From Actinomycetales bacterium (GTDB lineage: Bacteria > Actinomycetota > Actinomycetes > Mycobacteriales > Mycobacteriaceae): 6,407 nt of DNA. Shown in pieces: positions 1 to 6,407 of this stretch; positions within the stretch are counted from its first letter, which is position 1, and each line of letters begins with the position of its first letter. The stretch lies in assembly GCA_012841845.1 (NCBI GenBank), contig DUTZ01000401.1:1-6407 (forward strand). The letters run 5' to 3'. A model generated the notes under the pieces. That model saw only the letters and a list, made by a program, of their open reading frames with translations, ran no database searches and was not told the DNA's origin. Both the position numbers and the translations under genes were made by a program.

Positions 1-1031
1 ACGGCGCCGAGGCCGTGTCGCCCGCCGAGCCGGCGCCGACGCCGCGCCCCGCCGAGCGGATCACGCTGGCCTTCGCGGGCGACATCCACTTCGAGCAGCA
101 CCTCGCCCCGCTCGCCCGCGACCCGCACTCGCTCGCCGAGCTGCGCGACAGCCTGGGCAGCGCCGACCTGGCGATGGCCAACCTCGAGACCGCGCTCACC
201 GAGCGGGGCAGCCCGTACCCCGGCAAACCGTTCACCTGGCGGGCGCCGGCGAGCGCGCTGCGGGCCGTGGCGGGTGCGGGCGTGGACGTGGTGTCCATGG
301 CCAACAACCACGCCGTCGACTACGGCTCCGTCGGTCTGCAGGACACGCTCGCGGCACGGGCGGCCTCGCCGATCCCGGTGATCGGCATCGGGCGGGACGC
401 CGACGACGCGTTCGCCCCGTGGATCACCGAGGTCCGCGGCGTGACGGTCGCCTTCCTCACCGCCTCGCAGATCGTCGAGGAGACGCTCACCTACAACGCG
501 GCGGGGCCCTCGAAGCCGGGCATCGCCTCCGCGATCCCACGCGACCGGCTCCTGCGCGAGGTCCGGGCGGCCCGCGAGGAGGCCGACGTCGTGGTGGTCT
601 ACATGCACATGGGCGCCGAGGGGTACACCTGCCCCGGCGACGCCGCGATCGAGACCGCCGCCGCGCTCGAGGCCGCGGGCGCCGACGTGATCCTGGCCGA
701 CCACGCGCACCGCGTCAACGGCGCCGGCTGGGTGGGCGACGCCTACGTCCACTACGGGCTCGGCAACTTCGTCTACTACATGTCCAGCGAGCCCGCCGGG
801 CACACCGGCGTGCTCACGGTGACCGTCGATGTCCCGGCCACGGACGGCTCGGAGGGGCCCGACGCGCCGCGCCCCCGCCCCGACCGGCCGCTGGTCACCG
901 ACGCCGACTGGGACGCGATGCTCATCGGCGGCGACGGCATCCCGCGCCGCCAGGACGCCGCCACCACCGCCCGCCTGCAGCAGGCCTTCGAGACCGCCCG
1001 CTCCTGCACCCCCGCGAGGGCTACTCCGTAG
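1..1031 (+). CDS. CapA family protein (PGA-synthesis type, metallophosphatase-like), 5' partial
   Basis: CapA/PgsA-type proteins have a calcineurin-like metallophosphatase fold. Some take part in poly-gamma-glutamate capsule synthesis or export, but most actinobacterial members have no proven substrate. Numbering from the GTG at base 15, the family motifs appear in order: GDIH (22-25), ANLE (55-58), ANNHAVDYG (96-104), HMGAE (198-202), DHAH (229-232) and GLGNF (248-252). These supply the Asp, Glu, Asn and His residues expected of the metal site. The catalytic domain therefore looks complete. The frame stays open to the left edge of the window, and the first residues are a Pro/Ala-rich stretch typical of a linker after a signal peptide or lipobox. 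I infer that the true start, and probably an export signal, lies upstream; a GTG start at 15 has no convincing ribosome binding site. The stop is TAG at 1029-1031, right at the base of a long stem-loop. It converges on thiC and shows no functional link to it. The family call is firm; the substrate is unknown. Confidence 0.85.
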   Translation, partial: GAEAVSPAEPAPTPRPAERITLAFAGDIHFEQHLAPLARDPHSLAELRDSLGSADLAMANLETALTERGSPYPGKPFTWRAPASALRAVAGAGVDVVSMANNHAVDYGSVGLQDTLAARAASPIPVIGIGRDADDAFAPWITEVRGVTVAFLTASQIVEETLTYNAAGPSKPGIASAIPRDRLLREVRAAREEADVVVVYMHMGAEGYTCPGDAAIETAAALEAAGADVILADHAHRVNGAGWVGDAYVHYGLGNFVYYMSSEPAGHTGVLTVTVDVPATDGSEGPDAPRPRPDRPLVTDADWDAMLIGGDGIPRRQDAATTARLQQAFETARSCTPARATP

Positions 1032-1032
1032 C

Positions 1033-1078
1033 CCGGTGTGCGCGTTGTCTTGCTCCCACGAGACAACGCGCACACCGG
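1033..1078. terminator. Perfect 18-bp inverted repeat, probable bidirectional terminator
   Basis: The left arm CCGGTGTGCGCGTTGTCT (1033-1050) is exactly complementary to the right arm (1061-1078). The loop is 10 nt, and a U-G and a G-C pair (1051/1060, 1052/1059) could shorten it to 6 nt. It lies between the stop of the CapA gene (1031) and the stop of thiC (1083), so it can serve both convergent transcripts. There is no T-run on either side, as is common for stem-loop terminators in high-G+C actinobacteria. The function is inferred from structure and position. Confidence 0.8.
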
Positions 1079-1082
1079 TGCA

Positions 1083-3020
<1,938 letters not shown>

Positions 3021-3088
3021 TGAAGTTGTGGCGCAGACACTACCCGGCGGCGCGGCGCGGCGGCCCGGGTGCGCGACAATGGGACGCG

Positions 3089-3098
3089 GGTAGACGGA
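3089..3098 (+). repeat. 10-mer shared with the phaJ upstream region
   Basis: GGTAGACGGA occurs here, overlapping the ribosome binding site of the XRE gene, and again at 3639-3648 upstream of the hydratase. An exact 10-base match in two short control regions of the same cluster could mark an operator for the regulator. It could also be chance, since part of it resembles a purine-rich ribosome binding site. Confidence 0.35.
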
Positions 3099-3111
3099 AG
3101 GAGCGAGTGGG

Positions 3112-3591
3112 ATGACGCGGCAGGACGCGGGCCCGGCCGGGGCCGGGGGTTCCGGCGGGAGTGACGACGACGAGGTCAGGCCCTCGAGCCTGGGCGAGCT
3201 CATCCGCCGACAGCGCGAACTCGCCGAACTGCCGATGCGGCAGCTCGCGCAGATGGTGGGCATCTCCAACCCGTACCTCTCGCAGATCGAGCGCGGACTG
3301 CGGGCGCCGAGCGAGAAGGTGCTCGGGGCGATCGCGGAGAACCTCCAGCTCTCGGCCGACCTGCTGGCCGCGCACACCGGCGATCCGGGGGCGCCGGGCG
3401 CCAACCCGGTACACGCGGCGGTCGAGGCCGACCCGGACCTCACGCGGTCGCAGCGGCAGGCGCTGGTCGAGATGTACGAGACGTACCGGGAGGTCACGCG
3501 CGCGCGGCGGCGGCGTCCCGGGGCGGGAGGTACGACTCCCGGGGCGGGCGGTACGACTCCCGGGGCGGGCGGGGACCGGGCCGACCTCTAG
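3112..3591 (+). CDS. XRE-family helix-turn-helix regulator, probable controller of PHA granule genes
   Basis: This is a 159-residue DNA-binding protein with one XRE/Cro-type helix-turn-helix at about 28-84. The recognition part reads SNPYLSQIERGLRAPS (52-67). The N-terminus (1-27) is Gly/Asp-rich and probably disordered. A second conserved block, ADPDLTRSQRQALVEMYETY (106-125), is a short helical segment. As I recall, this pairing is typical of the regulator coded beside hbhA in mycobacteria (Rv0474 type) and beside the lipid-droplet protein gene MLDS in Rhodococcus. The tail is basic (RARRRR, 130-135) and then repeats PGAGGTT. The ATG at 3112 follows a strong GGAAGGAG (3096-3103) at 8-base spacing. 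The gene is divergent from thiC and lies 161 bases before the PHA hydratase in the same direction. Its target genes are inferred from position; autoregulation is likely but not shown. The family call is firm, the regulon is not. Confidence 0.88.
   Translation: MTRQDAGPAGAGGSGGSDDDEVRPSSLGELIRRQRELAELPMRQLAQMVGISNPYLSQIERGLRAPSEKVLGAIAENLQLSADLLAAHTGDPGAPGANPVHAAVEADPDLTRSQRQALVEMYETYREVTRARRRRPGAGGTTPGAGGTTPGAGGDRADL
3516..3572 (+). repeat. 21-bp tandem repeat inside the XRE gene 3' end
   Basis: A 21-base unit beginning TCCCGGGGCGGG is repeated about 2.7 times (3516-3536, 3537-3557, partial 3558-3572), with one A/C change between units 1 and 2. The unit is a multiple of three, so it encodes copies of the seven-residue PGAGGTT without shifting frame. 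It forms the flexible tail of the regulator just before the stop. Copy number probably varies between strains by slippage; that is inference. Confidence 0.9.
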
Positions 3592-3617
3592 GGCTGTAGT
3601 GGACTCTGCGCCGGGCG

Positions 3618-3639
3618 CGGGCGGTCTGACGCCCGTCAG
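3618..3639. promoter_or_regulatory. Overlapping dyads after the XRE gene (terminator or operator)
   Basis: Two perfect 6-bp dyads overlap. CGGGCG (3618-3623) pairs with CGCCCG (3630-3635) across a 6-base loop, a shape that could end the XRE transcript. CTGACG (3626-3631) and CGTCAG (3634-3639) form a compact 14-base palindrome with a 2-base centre, more like a protein-binding site. Both lie 27-48 bases after the XRE stop and upstream of the hydratase gene. Which of the two matters cannot be told from sequence. Confidence 0.45.
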
Positions 3640-3655
3640 GTAGACGGATACTACC
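3639..3655. promoter_or_regulatory. Candidate operator GGTAG-N7-CTACC upstream of phaJ
   Basis: GGTAG (3639-3643) and CTACC (3651-3655) are exact inverted repeats with a 7-base spacer. The left half begins the 10-mer shared with the XRE leader at 3089-3098. The sequence ACTACCC at its right side also occurs at 3039-3045 in the thiC/XRE intergenic region. The spacing and symmetry suit a dimeric regulator such as an XRE protein. This is inferred; no binding data are available. Confidence 0.35.
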
Positions 3656-3696
3656 CCCGAGCGTGGAGGGTCCCGCATTCGACCCGCCGCTCCCGC

Positions 3697-3724
3697 GTTT
3701 TCGCACCTATCCTCGGTGGGGTAT
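3697..3724 (+). promoter_or_regulatory. Candidate SigF-like promoter for the PHA genes
   Basis: GTTTT (3697-3701) is followed after 17 bases by GGGTAT (3719-3724). This resembles the stress sigma factor SigF promoter of mycobacteria (about GTTT-N15-17-GGGTA). A start near 3731 would leave a leader of about 22 bases holding the GAGGAG at 3741-3746. A competing reading is a housekeeping -10, TATCCT at 3708-3713, but that has no recognisable -35. Confidence 0.4.
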
Positions 3725-3752
3725 CGGTCGTCCACTCGCTGAGGAGTCACCC

Positions 3753-4214
3753 ATGTCCGCACGCCAGGTGTCGATGAAGGACGTCCCGTCCCTGCAGGGG
3801 GAGAGTCTGGGGGTCTCGAGCGCGGTCGAGGTGAGTCAGGAGCGGATCAACCAGTTCGCGGAGGCGACCGGCGACCACCAGTGGATCCACGTCGACGTGG
3901 AGAAGGCCAAGGAGTCGCCGTTCGGCGGCACCATCGCCCACGGCTACCTCACGCTCTCGCTGGTCTCGGCGGCGATGTTCGAGCTCATCGAGGTGCCGGA
4001 CGCCGACCAGATCATCAACTACGGCCTCGACAAGGTCCGCTTCATGTCGCCCGTGCCCGCCGGCTCGTCCATCGAGGCCTCCGCCGTGGTCCGCGCCGTG
4101 GACGAGTGCAAGGGCGGCTACCAGGTGACGGTCGACTGCCAGCTGCGCATCCCCGGCGCCGAGCGCCCGGCGTGCGTGGCCGCCATCCTGTTCCGCTACC
4201 TCGGCGAGGTCTGA
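3753..4214 (+). CDS. MaoC-family (R)-specific enoyl-CoA hydratase (PhaJ-like)
   Basis: This 153-residue protein has a single hot-dog fold of the MaoC/hydratase-2 family, which hydrates trans-2-enoyl-CoA to (R)-3-hydroxyacyl-CoA. The active-site block is ATGDHQWIHVD (38-48), with Asp41 and His46 in the D-x4-H arrangement of the catalytic pair. It is followed by FGGTIAHGYLTLSL (57-70). The GDHQWIHVD version, with QW in place of the more usual NP, matches my recollection of the M. tuberculosis Rv0130 (HtdZ) subgroup, also close in length. I chose the ATG at 3753 because GAGGAG (3741-3746) lies 6 bases upstream and the family homology begins just after it. An in-frame start at 3663 would add 30 unlikely residues. 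The TGA at 4212-4214 is 2 bases before the synthase ATG, so the two are probably co-transcribed and translationally coupled. Next to a synthase, its likely job is to feed beta-oxidation intermediates into PHA. Acyl-chain preference is not readable. Confidence 0.88.
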   Translation: MSARQVSMKDVPSLQGESLGVSSAVEVSQERINQFAEATGDHQWIHVDVEKAKESPFGGTIAHGYLTLSLVSAAMFELIEVPDADQIINYGLDKVRFMSPVPAGSSIEASAVVRAVDECKGGYQVTVDCQLRIPGAERPACVAAILFRYLGEV

Positions 4215-4216
4215 CC

Positions 4217-5920
4217 ATGGTGCTGCGCAAGGTCCGCCGTTCCGTCCTGTCCCGCATCGACCCGCTGGGCTGGGGGCCCGCGACGGCGAGCGTGGCGCTG
4301 CGCGCCGCGATGAACCCGCTCGGCGTGGTCCGCGCCAACGCCTCCCTCGCCGCCAACCTCGCGCGGATCCCGCTCTCGGCGGCCACGATGTACACCGGCG
4401 GCCAGGTCGAGCCGCCGCTGCCGGTCGACGCGCGCGACAAGCGCTTCGCCGACCCCGCCTGGTCGCAGAACCCGGGCTACATGGCGCTGCGGCAGTACTA
4501 CCTCGCCGTGGCCAAGTACGTCGACGACATGCTCGAGGCCGGCCACGGCGACCCGCTGACCGACGGCAAGGTCAAGCAGATGTCCGACCTCATGCTCGGC
4601 GCGCTGGCGCCGACGAGCTTCGTGGCGACCAACCCGGACGCCCTGGTGGAGGCCTACCGCACGGGCGGCCGGAGCCTGGCCAAGGGCGCGCGCTTCGCGG
4701 CGTCGGACATGGTCACCCGGGGCGGCCGGCCGGTGAAGGTCGACACCAAGGCGTACACGCTCGGCGAGGACATGGCCTGCACGCCGGGCCAGGTGGTGTT
4801 CCGCAACGACCTCATCGAGGTCATGCAGTACGAGCCGCAGACCAAGACGGTGTACGAGACCCCGCTGCTCGTGACCCCGCCGTGGATCAACAAGTACTAC
4901 ATCCTCGACCTGCGCCCGGGGCGCAGCCTCGTGGAGATGGCCATCAAGACCGGCCGCACCGTGTTCGCGATCTCCTACCGCAACCCGGACGGCTCCATGC
5001 GCGACCTCGGCATGGACGACTACTACCTCCAGGGCACCTCGGCCGCCCTGGACGTGGTCCAGGAGATCACCGGCGCGGAGAAGGTCGACATCCTGGCGCT
5101 CTGCCTGGGTGGGGCGATGACCGCGATGGCCGCGGCCAAGGACGCCCAGGACGGCGTCGACCGGCTCGGCTCCCTCACGCTGCTCAACGCGATGCTCGAC
5201 TACTCGGAGCCGGGCGAGCTCTCGCTCATGACCGACGGCGCGGCCATCGAGATGATCGAGGAGCGGATGAGCCGCAAGGGCTACCTCTCCCAGAAGGACA
5301 TGTCGGACCCGTTCGACATGATCCGGGCCAACGACCTCATCTTCAACTACTGGGTCTCCCGGTGGATGAAGGGCGAGGAGCCCACGGCGTTCGACATCCT
5401 GGTGTGGAACGACGACTCCACCAAGATGCCCGCCCGCATGCACTCGGAGTACCTGCGCGGCATGTACCGCGACAACCTGCTGTGCAAGGGCGAGTTCGTG
5501 CTCGACGGCACCACGCTCGACCTCTCGCAGGTCACCTCCGACTGCTACGTGGTGGGCGCGATCGGCGACCACATCGTCCCCTGGTCCACCTCCTACAAGG
5601 CGGTGGCGCTGCTCGGCGGCGACGTCCGGTACGTGCAGTCCAACGGCGGCCACCTCGCCGGTGCCGTGAACCCGCCGTCGTCGCGGACCTGGTTCAAGGC
5701 CATCGGCAAGCCGCAGGACGACAACCGCGAGGCCTACCCGGCCACCGCCGCGGAGTTCGAGGAGGTGGCCGAGAAGCACACCGGCGACTCGTGGTGGACC
5801 GACTGGAACACGTGGATGAGCTCGCGGGCCGGCAAGAAGGTCGCCCCGCCGGCGATGGGTAGTGAGGCGCACCCGCCGCTGTACCCGGCGCCCGGGAAGT
5901 ACGTGAAGAACGCCAGGTGA
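4217..5920 (+). CDS. phaC: Polyhydroxyalkanoate synthase (class I/II type)
   Basis: This synthase polymerises (R)-3-hydroxyacyl-CoA into polyester on the surface of intracellular granules, releasing CoA. The 567-residue product has an N-terminal domain (to about 190) and an alpha/beta-hydrolase catalytic domain. Visible family blocks are PPWINKYYILDL (221-232), SYRNPDGSMRDLGMDDY (253-269), the active-site box ALCLGG (294-299), and NYWVSRWMKGEEPTAFDILVWNDDST (377-402). Inferred catalytic residues are Cys296, Asp451 (GAIGDHIVPW) and His479 (NGGHLAGAVNPP). The Asp-His spacing of 28 equals that of the C. necator enzyme as I remember it. The length fits single-subunit class I/II synthases rather than the shorter class III/IV enzymes needing PhaE or PhaR. 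The Gly normally two residues before the Cys is Ala294. The ATG at 4217 follows GAGG (4206-4209), which lies in the end of the hydratase gene. A longer open frame running upstream only shadows the hydratase. The polymer's monomer range cannot be read from sequence. Confidence 0.95.
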   Translation: MVLRKVRRSVLSRIDPLGWGPATASVALRAAMNPLGVVRANASLAANLARIPLSAATMYTGGQVEPPLPVDARDKRFADPAWSQNPGYMALRQYYLAVAKYVDDMLEAGHGDPLTDGKVKQMSDLMLGALAPTSFVATNPDALVEAYRTGGRSLAKGARFAASDMVTRGGRPVKVDTKAYTLGEDMACTPGQVVFRNDLIEVMQYEPQTKTVYETPLLVTPPWINKYYILDLRPGRSLVEMAIKTGRTVFAISYRNPDGSMRDLGMDDYYLQGTSAALDVVQEITGAEKVDILALCLGGAMTAMAAAKDAQDGVDRLGSLTLLNAMLDYSEPGELSLMTDGAAIEMIEERMSRKGYLSQKDMSDPFDMIRANDLIFNYWVSRWMKGEEPTAFDILVWNDDSTKMPARMHSEYLRGMYRDNLLCKGEFVLDGTTLDLSQVTSDCYVVGAIGDHIVPWSTSYKAVALLGGDVRYVQSNGGHLAGAVNPPSSRTWFKAIGKPQDDNREAYPATAAEFEEVAEKHTGDSWWTDWNTWMSSRAGKKVAPPAMGSEAHPPLYPAPGKYVKNAR

Positions 5921-5931
5921 TCCCGCGGGCC

Positions 5932-5970
5932 TTGCCCAAGTTAGCTGTGAGCTGCTAACCTGTTAACTGT
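5932..5970 (+). promoter_or_regulatory. A+T-rich promoter/operator region of the phasin gene
   Basis: Between phaC and the phasin gene lies a short A+T-rich island. GTTAGC (5940-5945) and GCTAAC (5954-5959) form a perfect 6-bp dyad with an 8-base centre. A third related site, GTTAAC (5962-5967), follows, so GTTAGCTGT and GTTAACTGT are near-direct repeats 22 bases apart. A promoter can be read as TTGCCC (5932-5937), 18 bases, TAACCT (5956-5961); TTAACT (5963-5968) is an alternative -10. The dyad overlaps the promoter, as expected for a repressor site. A separate promoter would let the granule protein be made in excess of the synthase. The sequence pattern is seen; its function is inferred. Confidence 0.5.
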
Positions 5971-5999
5971 CATTCCGACCGTCCACGAAAGGCATCATC

Positions 6000-6341
6000 A
6001 TGGCCGACTCCACCAGCAACAAGTCCACCGGCGGCGCCGCCGACAAGGGCGCCGACAAGGGCGCCTTCGACGAGGCCGTCGCCCGCGGCCAGGAGGTCTT
6101 CGAGACCACCGAGGCCCGCATCCGCGAGCTCAACGAGCAGATCATCGACGCCGCCAAGAAGACCGGCTCCACCTCGCTCGACACCTACGAGAAGGCCCTG
6201 TCGAGCATCCTCGAGTACGAGACCAAGGCGGCCGAGGCCACCCAGATCGACTTCGTCAATGCCGTCACCAAGGCGCACGTCTCCTTTGTCACCGACATGA
6301 GCAAGGCGTTCACCGACGCCGCCCGCGAGATGCTCAAGTGA
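6000..6341 (+). CDS. Phasin-like small granule-associated protein
   Basis: This is a 113-residue protein with no Cys, Trp or Pro, and no signal peptide or membrane segment. Residues 1-21 are a low-complexity Ser/Gly/Ala/Lys segment containing a DKGADKGA duplication. From about 22 to the end it is predicted by eye to be nearly all alpha-helix, with alternating charged and Ala/Val/Ile/Phe positions giving an amphipathic face. Phasins coat PHA granules, limit their size and keep them apart. Position directly after phaC, size and composition all fit this role. It is shorter than typical proteobacterial phasins and has no motif I can match exactly, so the call rests largely on context. The ATG at 6000 follows GAAAGG (5987-5992) at 7-base spacing. 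The gene has its own promoter-like region 80 bases after phaC and ends before a stem-loop. An alternative is a lipid-droplet or HbhA-like helical protein. Confidence 0.78.
   Translation: MADSTSNKSTGGAADKGADKGAFDEAVARGQEVFETTEARIRELNEQIIDAAKKTGSTSLDTYEKALSSILEYETKAAEATQIDFVNAVTKAHVSFVTDMSKAFTDAAREMLK
6042..6065 (+). repeat. 12-bp tandem duplication in the phasin gene
   Basis: GACAAGGGCGCC occurs twice head-to-tail (6042-6053 and 6054-6065), in frame, encoding DKGA twice in the flexible N-terminal segment of the phasin-like protein. It looks like a recent slippage duplication. Confidence 0.85.
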
Positions 6342-6355
6342 CGTCCGGCATCCCC

Positions 6356-6391
6356 GGGGTCGGCCGCGTGACCCATCGCGCGACCGACCCC
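6356..6391 (+). terminator. Stem-loop terminator after the phasin gene
   Basis: GGGGTCGG (6356-6363) pairs exactly with CCGACCCC (6384-6391). After one C-A mismatch, CGCG (6365-6368) pairs with CGCG (6379-6382), leaving a 10-base loop. It starts 14 bases after the phasin stop. There is no T-run, as usual in this kind of genome. It would close the PHA cluster. The remaining 16 bases of the window show nothing recognisable. Confidence 0.7.
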
Positions 6392-6407
6392 TTCGCCGCG
6401 TGGTGGC

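Noticed and set aside
3663..3752. Upstream extension of the hydratase to an ATG at 3663
   Set aside because: The extra 30 residues have no hydratase homology, no ribosome binding site precedes 3663, and the promoter-like elements lie inside this stretch; GAGGAG directly supports 3753.
3881..4216. 112-codon N-terminal extension of phaC overlapping the hydratase gene
   Set aside because: The extension is an Arg-rich shadow of the hydratase; synthase homology begins at the ATG at 4217 with its own GAGG.
4196..5872. 558-codon open frame on the minus strand opposite phaC
   Set aside because: It mirrors phaC codon periodicity, is rich in Val/His/Arg/Gly, has no recognisable domain, and phaC itself is clearly coding.
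5963..6376. Minus-strand open frames opposite the phasin gene
   Set aside because: Low-complexity shadows in a region where the plus frame has a good ribosome binding site and coding-like composition.

Overview
This window is very G+C-rich chromosomal DNA with strong G/C bias at third codon positions, purine-rich ribosome binding sites and actinobacterial gene types. It most likely comes from an actinomycete of the Mycobacteriales (Dietzia, Gordonia, Rhodococcus or Mycobacterium relatives). The genus cannot be fixed from the sequence alone. It looks like ordinary chromosome: no tRNA, rRNA, insertion sequence, phage gene or CRISPR array is visible.

Layout. (1) Bases 1-1031, plus strand: the 3' part of a CapA-family (poly-gamma-glutamate synthesis type, metallophosphatase-like) gene whose true start probably lies upstream. 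(2) Bases 1033-1078: a perfect 18-bp inverted repeat between two convergent genes, probably a bidirectional terminator. (3) Bases 1083-2903, minus strand: thiC, the HMP-phosphate synthase of thiamine biosynthesis, preceded by a clear TPP riboswitch (2917-3008, minus). (4) Bases 3112-3591, plus, divergent from thiC: a small XRE-type DNA-binding regulator. (5) Bases 3753-6341, plus: a compact polyhydroxyalkanoate (PHA) cluster. It holds a MaoC-type (R)-specific enoyl-CoA hydratase (phaJ role), a class I/II-like PHA synthase (phaC role) starting 2 bases after the hydratase stop, and a small phasin-like granule protein (phaP role) with its own A+T-rich promoter region. A stem-loop at 6356-6391 ends the cluster.

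How the genes work together. The hydratase can draw (R)-3-hydroxyacyl-CoA from fatty-acid beta-oxidation intermediates, the synthase polymerises it, and the phasin-like protein would coat the granule. No phaA/phaB genes are in the window, so the cluster as seen fits a beta-oxidation supply route. The XRE regulator belongs by sequence and position to the type found beside lipid-droplet or HbhA-like coat protein genes in mycobacteria and rhodococci. This suggests, but does not prove, that it controls the PHA genes in the way PhaR does in proteobacteria. Candidate control sites include a SigF-like promoter before phaJ, a dyad and a shared 10-mer before the regulator and phaJ, and a dyad of TTAGC half-sites before the phasin gene.

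Most of the window is well explained by known families. The least explained parts are the control layer of the PHA cluster (regulator, its operators, the phasin promoter) and the Ala replacing the usual Gly in the synthase active-site box.
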